A stretch of DNA of 27,050 nucleotides, taken from positions 1 to 27,050 of the forward strand of contig DATGLW010000042.1 in the NCBI GenBank assembly GCA_035293965.1, read 5' to 3'. The first letter of the stretch is position 1; every line of letters begins with the position of its first letter. A model generated the notes under the pieces. It did no database searches, was not told the origin of the DNA, and was given only the letters and a program-made list of their open reading frames with translations. Position numbers and translations under genes: made by a program. This document shows positions 1 through 7,623 of this stretch, one piece after another. Source of the stretch: DATGLW01 sp035293965 (GTDB lineage Bacteria; Actinomycetota; Acidimicrobiia; Acidimicrobiales; RAAP-2).

Positions 1-911
1 CTCACCTCGAGCCCCTCGGCCAGCGCCCACGCGCGGACCTCGGCGGTCGTCGGCTCGGGCGGCGGGAGGGGACCGGCGGGGGCCAGGCCGGCCGCCAGCA
101 GGTCCGCTGCGGGGCCGTCGGCCAGCTCGTAGAGGGCGGCGCCGAGGAACCGGTAGGTCCACTCCTCGGCCAGCCGGCGGCTCTCGGCGAAGATGATCGG
201 CACCGACGGGACGCGCACCTGGGCCTCGGCCAGCGCGTCGGCCACCATCGAGGGACGAACGTGCTCGAGGCGGAAGACCGACGAGTAGCGGTCCTCCACG
301 ACGACCGCGGACCGGGGCAGCGCCGCCAGGTCGGCCAGCAGGTAGCGCAGGCGGCCGGTGCTCGCGCTCGACGCCAGGTCGGCAAGGCTCTTGCGCTCCA
401 CCACCGCCACAAGGGCGCCATCGTGCTCCACGCCGTAGTCCCCCGCCGGCAGGGGCCGTCGCTCGGTCGTCGCCTGCTGGTGCGAGAACCGCCACGGATA
501 GCGCTCCCGATGGTCGACGAGGATCGACAGGGGACCGGCGGCACTGCGACGCGTGGGCAGCGACGCGCGCGGCCTGGCCTGCTTGGTTGTCCGCGCGCTC
601 TGCCAGAAGATCGCCTCGCGACCGCCCCGGATCCGAGTGAAGACGAGCTGGCTGCGGTTCTCACGGCTCCGGTCGAGGACCAGGTCGATGGCCGCCCCCC
701 GCCGCACGCAGGAGCGCACCGGCACGCGTTCGAGGATCTCGGCGTCAGCCGGCCACGCGGTCTGCGGGTGGCAGAACACCTTGGCAGTGCGGGGCCACCG
801 GTCGCGTGCCTTGAGGACCACCCCGTCCTCCCCGAGGGGGATGCGGACCAGGAACGGCAGTGACGACGACGGGTCGGGGTTCCGGGCGACCACGAACTCC
901 GAGCGCGCCAT
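1..911 (-). CDS. ERCC4-domain nuclease with Lsr2-like C-terminus (3' end off window)
   Basis: Reading down from the ATG at 911, the frame stays open to the window edge (303 codons). Residues 1-125 are an actinobacterial-type N-terminal region. Residues 128-265 match the ERCC4 (XPF-type) nuclease domain: VDHRERYPW near 132-140, then the signature G157-D158 ... E172-R173-K174 ... D178 (GDXnERKX3D), which binds the catalytic metal. A Pro-rich linker (278-288) is followed by EVRAWALAEGLEV, which resembles the start of the Lsr2 C-terminal DNA-binding domain; the next partial codon (AG-) fits the usual Ser. Family knowledge: XPF-like enzymes cut branched or damaged DNA, and Lsr2 tails bind AT-rich minor grooves. 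The function of the bacterial form is not established here. I see no strong ribosome site before 911. The gene diverges from the amidohydrolase operon. The ERCC4 call is firm; the Lsr2 tail is inferred from only 13 residues. Confidence 0.8.
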   Translation of the reverse strand, partial: MARSEFVVARNPDPSSSLPFLVRIPLGEDGVVLKARDRWPRTAKVFCHPQTAWPADAEILERVPVRSCVRRGAAIDLVLDRSRENRSQLVFTRIRGGREAIFWQSARTTKQARPRASLPTRRSAAGPLSILVDHRERYPWRFSHQQATTERRPLPAGDYGVEHDGALVAVVERKSLADLASSASTGRLRYLLADLAALPRSAVVVEDRYSSVFRLEHVRPSMVADALAEAQVRVPSVPIIFAESRRLAEEWTYRFLGAALYELADGPAADLLAAGLAPAGPLPPPEPTTAEVRAWALAEGLEV

Positions 912-992
912 GGCCGACAGTCTGCCAAGGGACGGCACCGGGCAGGCGGAGGCGCCGCAGCACTGGGCGCGCGTGCAGGCAGGCCGCGGGCC

Positions 993-1021
993 TTGCGCCG
1001 ACGGCAAAGTGCGCCTATCCT
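993..1021 (+). promoter_or_regulatory. Candidate sigma70-type promoter for the amidohydrolase operon
   Basis: TTGCGC (993-998), a 17-bp spacer and TATCCT (1016-1021) form a reasonable -35/-10 pair. Transcription would start near 1028, leaving about 44 nt before the first ATG at 1072. The assignment is by eye; the -35 matches the consensus only partly. Confidence 0.4.
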
Positions 1022-1060
1022 GCCTGAATCAGATACCTCTATTGGCGAGGATCGGATTGG

Positions 1061-1105
1061 GGAGGGACGAGATGGCGAGGGACGAGATGGGGAGGGACGG
1101 GATGG
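1061..1105 (+). repeat. Three tandem 15-bp copies of a ribosome-site/ATG module
   Basis: Units 1061-1075, 1076-1090 and 1091-1105 are GGAGGGACGAGATGG, CGAGGGACGAGATGG and GGAGGGACGGGATGG. Each carries a purine-rich Shine-Dalgarno-like stretch followed by an ATG (1072, 1087, 1102). The period is five codons, so all three ATGs share the amidohydrolase reading frame. Confidence 0.9.
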
Positions 1106-2517
1106 ATCGGCTCACCAAGGCGTTCCCGGTCTTCGACTGCGACGCGCACATCAACGACCCCACCAAGATCTGGGACTACGTGCCGGCATCCAAGAAGGAG
1201 CTCGTCCGCAACACCTACTGGCGAGGCGAGTCGGAGGCCTGGCTCAACGGCACCACCCCAGTGATGGGGGGCGGCAACGGGCACTTCGCGCCGTCGTACA
1301 ACCCGATCTGCATCGCGGGGCCGCAGATGAACAAGAAGATCATGAGGAAGCTGCTCGCGATGGCCCCGCTGACCGACGAGCAGCGTGCCTACGTCCATCA
1401 CGACGGGGCCATCGATCCTCACGCTCGTGTCAAGGAGATGGACCTCATGGGGATCGACCAGGTCCTGGTCATCCCGACGATGGTCATCATGTACCTGCCC
1501 TTCGCCGAGAACGAAGAGGGGCTCGACGTCTTCTGCCAGGCCTACAACAACTTCCTCGTGGACTGGTGCGGCGAGGTTCCCGGGCGCCTCTTCGGCGCGG
1601 CCCTCCTGCCGGTGAGCGATCCGGTCCGGACGGCGAAAGAGGTCTTCCGGGCAAGCGACCTCGGCCACCGCGTCGGGCTCATCCGGCCCATCGACGCGCA
1701 GGCGAAGTACCCCAACGAGATCCGCCGGGCGATGCTCCAGGGCGGCGGCGACTACGACGAGGTCTTCCGCGCCTTCGAGGAGACCGGCATGGTGCTCGGC
1801 ATGCACACGTTCCCGGCGCCCAACATGCCCCACCCCCTCGGGCCTGACTACGTCGGCTCCCCCGGCGACCTCTTCACCCGGGCGGGCACCGACAGCCAGA
1901 CCTTCTCGTTCATCCACGAGATGCAGGTCTGGCTGGCACAGGTCCTGCTCTCGGGCTTCCTGGACCGCTACAGCCGCCTCAAGATGGCGGTGTTCGAGTC
2001 CAACGCCGAGTGGCTCCCGTACTTCCTCGACAGCTGCGACCGGCTCTGGAAGCTCTACGCGAAAGAGCGCGGCTACAAAGGGGACCGCCTGCCATCCGAG
2101 GCGTTCAAGGAGCAGAGCGTCATCAGCTTCGAGTCCGACGAGATGGGCGTCTTCCACCAGTGGGAGGACTTCGAGAGCATCGGCATCTGGGCCTCCGACG
2201 CCTACCACCACGACGGTGCCGACTCGTGGAGCGCGATGCGCAACATGGCCAAGGCGGGCGTGCCCCAGGCCGTGGTCGAGAAGCTGCTCGGGACCAACGC
2301 CGCCTCGTGGTACGGCATCGAGCCGAAGGTCTTCGTCCGCGACGAGCCGGGACCGATCGAGCGACCCGACTGGTTCCCGAAGGGCCCCGAGCTCGACGAG
2401 TGGGCCGACCTCGTTGCCCACCCGCGTGAGAACGCGGAGAAGCTGGCGGCGATGGGCATCAGCGTGGGGGCGGTGAGCGCCGCTGGCGGCGCCCCGCAGA
2501 CCGGGGCCTCCTACTGA
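1072..2517 (+). CDS. Amidohydrolase-2 family metal-dependent hydrolase or decarboxylase (paralogue 1)
   Basis: 481 aa if the first of three tandem ATGs (1072, 1087, 1102) is used; all have upstream GGAGGG/GAGGG-like sites. The TIM-barrel amidohydrolase-2 fold (ACMSD/LigW-like superfamily) is shown by the N-terminal strand FPVFDCDAHIND (D24, H26), by VLGMHTF (H245) and by the C-terminal GIWASDAYHHD (D376). The usual N-terminal HxH metal motif reads H26-x-N28, so one ligand is changed. Relatives decarboxylate or hydrolyse aromatic, cyclic or carboxymuconate-type substrates in the cytosol. The stop overlaps the next start (TGATG at 2515-2519), so this is the first gene of a translationally coupled pair. 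The substrate cannot be read from the sequence. The family call is strong; a specific reaction is not supported. Confidence 0.88.
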   Translation: MARDEMGRDGMDRLTKAFPVFDCDAHINDPTKIWDYVPASKKELVRNTYWRGESEAWLNGTTPVMGGGNGHFAPSYNPICIAGPQMNKKIMRKLLAMAPLTDEQRAYVHHDGAIDPHARVKEMDLMGIDQVLVIPTMVIMYLPFAENEEGLDVFCQAYNNFLVDWCGEVPGRLFGAALLPVSDPVRTAKEVFRASDLGHRVGLIRPIDAQAKYPNEIRRAMLQGGGDYDEVFRAFEETGMVLGMHTFPAPNMPHPLGPDYVGSPGDLFTRAGTDSQTFSFIHEMQVWLAQVLLSGFLDRYSRLKMAVFESNAEWLPYFLDSCDRLWKLYAKERGYKGDRLPSEAFKEQSVISFESDEMGVFHQWEDFESIGIWASDAYHHDGADSWSAMRNMAKAGVPQAVVEKLLGTNAASWYGIEPKVFVRDEPGPIERPDWFPKGPELDEWADLVAHPRENAEKLAAMGISVGAVSAAGGAPQTGASY

Positions 2518-3782
2518 TGGCAGCGGTCATCGACGTCGACAGCCACGTCCACGAGCCGGCAGCCGTCTGGGACGAGTACGTGCCTCCCGGCGACCGCGAG
2601 CGCGTGCGGCGCGCCTTCTGCGCCGTCACCGCCCCCGACGGCACGGTCACCACCACGCTCAACGGCCGACCGGCCAAGGGCCTCAACCGCTCCAAGGTGA
2701 ACCGCCAGGCGATCTGGCGCCCGGGCATGACCATCGAGCAGATCGGCGATCTCGACCCGGACACCGGCCACGAGCTGAACCCCGGCGCCTGGGACGCTGC
2801 AGCACGGTTGGCCGACATGGACGCCATGGGCATCGACCGAGCGGTCGTGTACCCCACCTTGCTCAACGAGTACCTGGCCCAGGTCGAGGACAAGGACGCG
2901 GCGACCATCCTGTGCCGGGCGTACAACGACTGGGTCTGGGACCTCGCGGAGGGCGGCGGGGGCCGCCTCCACCCGGTGGCCATGCTGGCCCTGCAGGACC
3001 CGGCCGCCGCTCTCGACGAGCTCGAGCGCGCGCATGCCAAGGGCTTCCGCGCGGCGCTGCTCCGACCAGCCTTCTACAAGGTGGCCGACGCAGGGGACTC
3101 CATCGGCGCCCAGATGCTGCGGATGCAGGCGGAGCTGATCGCCGGGACCGAGGTGCCCGACACGATCCCGCTGTTCGTCGAGGACCGGCCGTTCCGCCCG
3201 CTGTTCGCACGCTGCGCGGAGCTCGGTGTCGTGGCCTGCGTGCACCCGGCTGCCAACGTGACCGGTCCCGACGCGGTGTCGAGCGGCGGCTTCGCAGAAC
3301 GCGTGTCGGAGCGGGTCGGAGTGCGCCACAGCGTGGCCGAGCCCATCGCCTACATGCAGGACGCCGACCTGTTCATGACCGCTTCGTTCTTCCACGGCCT
3401 CTTCGAGGACCTGCCGAGCCTGCACGTCGCCATCGTCCATGCCGGCACCACCTGGGTGCCTCTCGCCCTCGAGAAGTGCGAGACCTACCTGTGGCTCGGT
3501 GCCGGCGGCGGCGTACCGGTGTGCCTCGAGCCCGAGGAGGTCTGGGACCGCCATCCCGTGCTGACGTCGTTCGACAGCTGGGAGCGCCCGGTCGCCCGCA
3601 TGGTCGAGCGCATCGGCCAGAAGGCGGCGTGGGGCTCGCGCTACCCCCACCACGACACGGGCACGCCGGCCCAGGCCCGGGCCATGCTCGAGTCGAGCGG
3701 CGTCGAGGAGGGCACGATCGACCGCCTGCTCGGCGGCTACGCGGCCGAGATCTTCGGCCTCGCCGTGCCCGCCGGCCGGTAA
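2517..3782 (+). CDS. Amidohydrolase-2 family protein (paralogue 2) lacking the usual catalytic Asp
   Basis: 421 aa, starting at the ATG that shares one base with the preceding stop. The N-terminus IDVDSHVHEPAAVWDEYV has the full HxH pair (H10, H12). H243 lies in CVHPAAN. The C-terminal motif, which reads SDYPH in the third paralogue, here reads W-G-S-R-Y-P-H-H-D: codon CGC at 3639 puts R375 where this superfamily has its metal-binding and catalytic Asp. D379 follows four residues later. Either the neighbouring HHD takes over, or this chain is a non-catalytic partner of paralogue 1, with which it is co-translated. It is probably cytosolic; I see no signal peptide. The family is clear; activity is uncertain. 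Confidence 0.87.
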   Translation: MAAVIDVDSHVHEPAAVWDEYVPPGDRERVRRAFCAVTAPDGTVTTTLNGRPAKGLNRSKVNRQAIWRPGMTIEQIGDLDPDTGHELNPGAWDAAARLADMDAMGIDRAVVYPTLLNEYLAQVEDKDAATILCRAYNDWVWDLAEGGGGRLHPVAMLALQDPAAALDELERAHAKGFRAALLRPAFYKVADAGDSIGAQMLRMQAELIAGTEVPDTIPLFVEDRPFRPLFARCAELGVVACVHPAANVTGPDAVSSGGFAERVSERVGVRHSVAEPIAYMQDADLFMTASFFHGLFEDLPSLHVAIVHAGTTWVPLALEKCETYLWLGAGGGVPVCLEPEEVWDRHPVLTSFDSWERPVARMVERIGQKAAWGSRYPHHDTGTPAQARAMLESSGVEEGTIDRLLGGYAAEIFGLAVPAGR

Positions 3783-3813
3783 AGGTTCGGCCGGTGCCGG
3801 CGCAGCACGGGCG

Positions 3814-4530
3814 ATGACGGGCGGGGGCACCGCCACGGCGGTCGAGGTCGCCGCCGACGCCCTGCGCGACGCTGTCCTCGCCCGCGGGGACGGGGAGCGG
3901 CTGGGCTCCGAGGAGGACCTGCTCGAGCGGATCGGCGTCAGCCGCCCCACCCTGCGCCAGGCCGCCCGGTTGCTCGAGTCCGAAGAGCTCCTCGTGGTCC
4001 GCCGCGGCGTCAACGGGGGCCTCTTCGCCCGCCGCCCGAGCACAGACGCCGTTGCCCGCATGGCATCGGTGTACCTGAGGGCCGAGGGCACAACGGTCGT
4101 CGACCTGGCGCGATCCTGGTTCCTCCTGCTCGAGCAGAGCGCCCGGCTGGCGGCCGAGCACCCCGACGAGGCGGTGCGCCGGCGCCTCTCCGAGCGGGCG
4201 GCCGACCTCGAGGCCGCGATCCGGGCCAGTGGGCAGTCCCCGGGATCGGCCGTCGTGCACACGTTCGCGCTGGACCTCGCCGACGCCTCGGGGAGCTCGA
4301 CGCTCCGGCTGTTCGTCCGGGTGCTGTCCACCGTCATCGCCGGGTTGGCGCCGGACGTCCGTGCCGTCGGGCGCGTCCCGGAGCTCCACGTCGACGTCCT
4401 CGCCAACCTCGCCCAGGTCGCGACGGCCGTGGAGACCGGCGACAGCGAGTGGGCAGCGCGCGCCATGCGCCGCCACGCCGAGCCTATGATGAAATGGCTG
4501 CTCGCGCAGATGCCCGATCGGCTCGCTTGA
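3814..4530 (+). CDS. GntR-family (FadR/FCD) transcriptional regulator
   Basis: 238 aa. Residues 10-75 form a winged helix-turn-helix (GSEEDLLERIGVSRPTLRQA recognition region, then the wing LLVVRRGVNGGLF). Residues 80-235 look like an all-helical FCD effector domain, with His residues at the usual metal/ligand positions: VVHTFALDLADASG, ELHVDVL and the late MRRHAEPMM. Such regulators bind small carboxylic acids and usually repress nearby catabolic genes. It lies 31 bp after paralogue 2 and 90 bp before paralogue 3, so it is the likely local regulator of the amidohydrolase block. The start ATG has no good Shine-Dalgarno, so it is probably translated by coupling. The N-terminus is short for FadR-type proteins but covers the whole HTH. 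Confidence 0.85.
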   Translation: MTGGGTATAVEVAADALRDAVLARGDGERLGSEEDLLERIGVSRPTLRQAARLLESEELLVVRRGVNGGLFARRPSTDAVARMASVYLRAEGTTVVDLARSWFLLLEQSARLAAEHPDEAVRRRLSERAADLEAAIRASGQSPGSAVVHTFALDLADASGSSTLRLFVRVLSTVIAGLAPDVRAVGRVPELHVDVLANLAQVATAVETGDSEWAARAMRRHAEPMMKWLLAQMPDRLA

Positions 4531-4560
4531 CCCGGCTCACCCGACCGAGGCCGTGGAGCC

Positions 4561-4581
4561 GTTCGGTCCCACGGGCCGAAC
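4561..4581. promoter_or_regulatory. Imperfect inverted repeat before amidohydrolase 3 (possible operator)
   Basis: GTTCGG (4561-4566) and CCGAAC (4576-4581) are perfect 6-bp arms around 9 bp. The symmetry extends inward (TCCC/GGG) if one base is skipped. It sits in the 90-bp gap between the GntR gene and the third amidohydrolase. It could be an operator for that regulator or a weak hairpin; there is no T-run to make it a classic terminator. Confidence 0.3.
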
Positions 4582-4620
4582 CGGTGTGGCAGCAGCCACG
4601 CCGACCCGAAGGAGGACCAC

Positions 4621-5751
4621 ATGCCGCTTGCTGACGACGTGCAGATCGTGAGCGTCGACGACCACGTCATCGAGCACCCCAACGTCTGGCAGGACCGCCT
4701 GGCGGCCAAGTTCAAGGAGGCCGGCCCCCGCAACGTCAAGGACGAGAACGGCAACGACGCCTGGGAGTTCGAGGGTCGCCGGCAGTACAACATCGGGCTC
4801 AACGCCGTCGCCGGCAAGCGGCGCGAGGAGTTCGGCACCGACCCCACCAGGTACGCGGACATGCTGCCGGGCTGCTACGACCCCAAGGAGCGGGTAAAGG
4901 ACATGGACATCGAAGGGGTCCACGCCCAGCTCTGCTTCCCGAGCTTCCCCGGCTTCTGCGGCAGCACCTTCTTCAACGCCAACGACAAGGAGCTGGCCGC
5001 CGCCTGCGTGACCGCCTACAACGACTGGATGATCGACGAATGGTGCGCCGCCAACCCGGGCCGCCAGATCCCCCTGTGCCTCGTGCCGTTCTGGGACATC
5101 GACGCCACGGTGCACGAAGCCGAGCGGGTGGCGGCCAAGGGGGCGAAGGCCATCTCCTTCACCGAGGCGCCCCACGCCCTCGGCCTCCCGTCGTTCCACA
5201 CCACCCACTGGGACCCGTTCTTCCGGGTGTGCGAGGAGAGCGGCATGCCGATCTGCCTGCACTTCGGCTCGGGCGGGGCGCCCTCGGTGGCCCCTGAAGC
5301 TCCCTTCACCGCCGCCATCGCCCTGTTCGGCCTCAACAGCCAGATGTGCACGGTCGACCTGGTGAACACCCGGATCTTCGAGCGCTTCCCGAACCTGAAG
5401 GTGGCCCTCTCCGAGGGCGGCATCGGCTGGATGCCCTACATCCTCGAGCGGGCCGACTACACCTGGGAGCGCCACCGCTTCTACACCGGCATGGCCGACG
5501 CGAGGAAGCCATCGGAGATCTTCCGGACCAACATCTTCGGGTGCTTCATCTACGACGATGCCGGGCTCCACAACGTGGACCGGATCGGGGTGGACAACAT
5601 CATGTTCGAGAGCGACTACCCGCACTCGGACTGCAACTATCCCCACACGCGCAAGATGCTCGCCGAGTCGCTGGCCCACCTGCCCGACGACGTCTGCCGC
5701 AAGATCGCCGAGGACAACGCCCGCCGCGTGTTCAACTTCCCGCGGAGCTGA
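4621..5751 (+). CDS. Amidohydrolase-2 family protein (paralogue 3)
   Basis: 376 aa, with a strong ribosome site (AAGGAGG, about 6 nt before the ATG). The N-terminal barrel strand is VSVDDHVIEHPNVW (H15-x-I17-E18); this H-x-[hydrophobic]-E pattern is common in actinobacterial members in place of HxH. H214 lies in CLHFGSGG, and the catalytic Asp is in FESDYPHSD (D332). Other conserved stretches are the YNDWM region and the SEGGIGWMPY barrel strand. It probably hydrolyses or decarboxylates a cyclic or carboxylated metabolite in the cytosol. It has its own strong translation signal after the GntR gene, so it may be regulated apart from paralogues 1 and 2. It converges with the epimerase gene, 34 bp stop to stop. 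Substrate unknown. Confidence 0.9.
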   Translation: MPLADDVQIVSVDDHVIEHPNVWQDRLAAKFKEAGPRNVKDENGNDAWEFEGRRQYNIGLNAVAGKRREEFGTDPTRYADMLPGCYDPKERVKDMDIEGVHAQLCFPSFPGFCGSTFFNANDKELAAACVTAYNDWMIDEWCAANPGRQIPLCLVPFWDIDATVHEAERVAAKGAKAISFTEAPHALGLPSFHTTHWDPFFRVCEESGMPICLHFGSGGAPSVAPEAPFTAAIALFGLNSQMCTVDLVNTRIFERFPNLKVALSEGGIGWMPYILERADYTWERHRFYTGMADARKPSEIFRTNIFGCFIYDDAGLHNVDRIGVDNIMFESDYPHSDCNYPHTRKMLAESLAHLPDDVCRKIAEDNARRVFNFPRS

Positions 5752-5763
5752 GGCGTCCGCACT

Positions 5764-5798
5764 CTCACCCGCTCCTGCGCACGCCTCACCCGCTCCTG
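5764..5798. repeat. 14-bp direct repeat at the end of the epimerase gene
   Basis: CTCACCCGCTCCTG occurs at 5764-5777 and again at 5785-5798. On the minus strand the upstream copy encodes the last residues and stop of the epimerase; the other copy lies just past it. It looks like a 21-bp tandem duplication of the gene terminus in the convergent intergenic gap. I see no clear terminator here. Confidence 0.6.
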
Positions 5799-6625
5799 GG
5801 GACGTAGGCGTCCATGGAGTAACGGGGGTCGTAGCCGAGGACCCGGCGCGCCTTGCCGATCGACAGCAGCGTCTCGTACGGGCCCAGCGCCCCGCGCACG
5901 GGCACGCCGGGGAACACCTCGGCGAGCAGCCGGTCGTTGGGCGTGGCCATGACGGTGTCGGCCGCCGCGATGATGAAGACCTCCGCGCCACCGACGTCGG
6001 CCTCGAGGGCGCGCCGGCAGGCCTGGGCGACGTCTCGGGCGTCCACCCAGCCCCACGCGTTCCAGCTCCGGGCCCGCGGGTCGTCCTGGAAGGACGCGAC
6101 GGCGCCGTAGTCGGCCTCGTCGTAGATGTTGGAGAACCGCAGGCCGATGTAGGGGATGCCGGCCTTGGCGGCGAAGTAGCGCGCCAAGTCCTCTCCCACC
6201 ACCTTGGACAGCGCATAGGTGGACTTCGGGGCGGGCGGCTGCTCCTCGTCCACGGGGAAGGAGGGAACGCTCGAGTCGAAGGGCAGCCCGAGCACCGTCT
6301 CGCTGGAAGCCCACACCACCCGCTGCAGCCCGAGGTGCGCGGCGGCCGCGAAGACGTTGTACGCGGACAGGACGTTGATCCGGAACGTCTGCTCGTCGGT
6401 CAGCAGGTAGGGCCGAGGGATCGCGGCGAGGTGGACCACCGCCTCCTGGCGACGGAGGACCTCGTAGGTCTGGCCCAGGTCGGTGAGGTCTGCCTGGTAG
6501 GGCTCCCCTGCGGCCTCGCCCTGCGGTCGGAGGTCGACGTTGCGCACCCGGTGCCCGTGGTCGACCAGCTCGCGCACGACCGCCCGGCCCGCCTTGCCGG
6601 CCCCACCGGTCACGACGACCCTCAC
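5786..6625 (-). CDS. NAD(P)-dependent epimerase/dehydratase (extended SDR family)
   Basis: 279 aa from a GTG at 6625, which overlaps the upstream stop (GTGA) and has AAGGAG a few bases before it. The start gives the Rossmann strand VRVVVTGGAGKAG, with the glycine-rich nucleotide loop at residues 7-13. The catalytic pair Y137-x3-K141 is in STYALSK, with Ser residues near 107-108 (WASSET). This architecture serves nucleotide-sugar epimerases, but also many dehydrogenases and reductases in catabolic gene sets. Being third in an operon with a VOC protein and an aldo/keto reductase, a role in small-molecule catabolism is more likely than sugar-nucleotide metabolism. That is inference from context. 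Confidence 0.87.
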   Translation of the reverse strand: MRVVVTGGAGKAGRAVVRELVDHGHRVRNVDLRPQGEAAGEPYQADLTDLGQTYEVLRRQEAVVHLAAIPRPYLLTDEQTFRINVLSAYNVFAAAAHLGLQRVVWASSETVLGLPFDSSVPSFPVDEEQPPAPKSTYALSKVVGEDLARYFAAKAGIPYIGLRFSNIYDEADYGAVASFQDDPRARSWNAWGWVDARDVAQACRRALEADVGGAEVFIIAAADTVMATPNDRLLAEVFPGVPVRGALGPYETLLSIGKARRVLGYDPRYSMDAYVPRSG

Positions 6626-7515
6626 GGGAGCTCCTTGCTCTTCGAACGCGGGTCGCCCGCGAGCCCGACGGCGGTGAAGCGGTACTCGACGCCCCACGTC
6701 CGCGCCCGGTCGAGCACCACGGACGCCTCGTCGACAGTGGCGATCGGTGCCTCGTTGCGTCGCAGGTGGGCCACCGCCCGGTCGAGGTCGGCGACCTTGA
6801 ACGTGACGGCCACGGCCCCCTGGCCGACCTGCTGGAGCTCCCGCCAGGCCCACGTCGCCTCGTCGACCGGCTGCGCGAGCTCGACCACGGTGTCCTCCCC
6901 GACGAGCCAGAAGCGCGACTCGGTCGCCGGCAGCGTCGGGTGCCGCTCGGCCAGGGGGACGGCACCGAGCACGCGCCCGTAGAAGTCGCCCGCCTTGTCG
7001 AGGTCGTGGACGACGATCGTGACGTGCGAGAGCCGCTCGAAGCCGAGGGCGTGGTTCGGCCAGAAGCTCGTGCGGAACTGGTCCCAGCCGGCGCTGAAGC
7101 GCGGGTCGCGGGCAAGGCTCTGCGGCTCGTGGAATTCCAGCATCCCCGGGGTGTCCTTGGGGTGGGCGAACACCGTGGAGTCGGTGCCGGCCATGGTCGT
7201 GCGGACGCCGGCCTCTTCCAGTCGCCTCGCCAGCTCACGGTGGTCGTCGACGTAGAAGGCGAGGTTGTGCACGCGCGGGCCGTGACGCTCCATGTAGCGG
7301 TACCAGCTGGTCGCGGCCTCCCCCGCCCGGGGCGGGAGGACGTGCATCGGCTCGATGGAGGTCTCGCCGATGATGTAGATGGCCGCGTAGCGATGCCAGT
7401 GGCTCGAGTAGCCGCGCATCATGACGAGCGGGGAGAAGATCCCGCTGAAGAACTGCTGGGGGCCCTCGAAGTCGTCGACCAGCAAGGTCAGGTGGAAGAG
7501 CTTCCCGATTCGCAC
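6622..7515 (-). CDS. Two-domain VOC (glyoxalase/dioxygenase superfamily) protein
   Basis: 297 aa from a GTG at 7515 with AAAGGAAC upstream. It holds two vicinal-oxygen-chelate modules, about residues 4-135 (KLFHLTLLVDD ... VHNLAFYVDD ... MLEFHEP) and 155-285 (RLSHVTIVVHDL ... VVELAQPV ... GAVAVTFKVADL ... VEYRFT). Possible metal ligands are H8, the His of VHNL and the Glu of MLEFHEP in the first half, and the SHVTIV His, VVEL Glu and late VEYRF Glu in the second. Two-module VOC proteins include extradiol ring-cleavage dioxygenases, glyoxalases and epimerases. The 3' end overlaps the epimerase start by 4 bp, so the two are co-translated. The reaction cannot be assigned. Confidence 0.86.
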   Translation of the reverse strand: MRIGKLFHLTLLVDDFEGPQQFFSGIFSPLVMMRGYSSHWHRYAAIYIIGETSIEPMHVLPPRAGEAATSWYRYMERHGPRVHNLAFYVDDHRELARRLEEAGVRTTMAGTDSTVFAHPKDTPGMLEFHEPQSLARDPRFSAGWDQFRTSFWPNHALGFERLSHVTIVVHDLDKAGDFYGRVLGAVPLAERHPTLPATESRFWLVGEDTVVELAQPVDEATWAWRELQQVGQGAVAVTFKVADLDRAVAHLRRNEAPIATVDEASVVLDRARTWGVEYRFTAVGLAGDPRSKSKELP

Positions 7516-7623
7516 GCGTCGTTCCTTTCGTGTGGTCTGGCGGTCTGGCTGGGTGCTCGAGCCCTCCGTACCTGCCGGCCGGGCGCGCCTCGACGAGCGG
7601 AGCCGAGCGAGGGGCGCGTCGGC

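Noticed and set aside
553..1071. N-terminal extension of amidohydrolase 1 by about 170 codons
   Set aside because: The extension lies opposite the ERCC4 gene, has no family resemblance, and the good ribosome sites and barrel start are at 1072-1105.
2511..4862. 783-codon minus-strand open frame opposite amidohydrolase 2 and the GntR gene
   Set aside because: It is composition-driven: long antisense frames are expected at this GC content, it has no recognisable domain, and both plus-strand genes are clear families.
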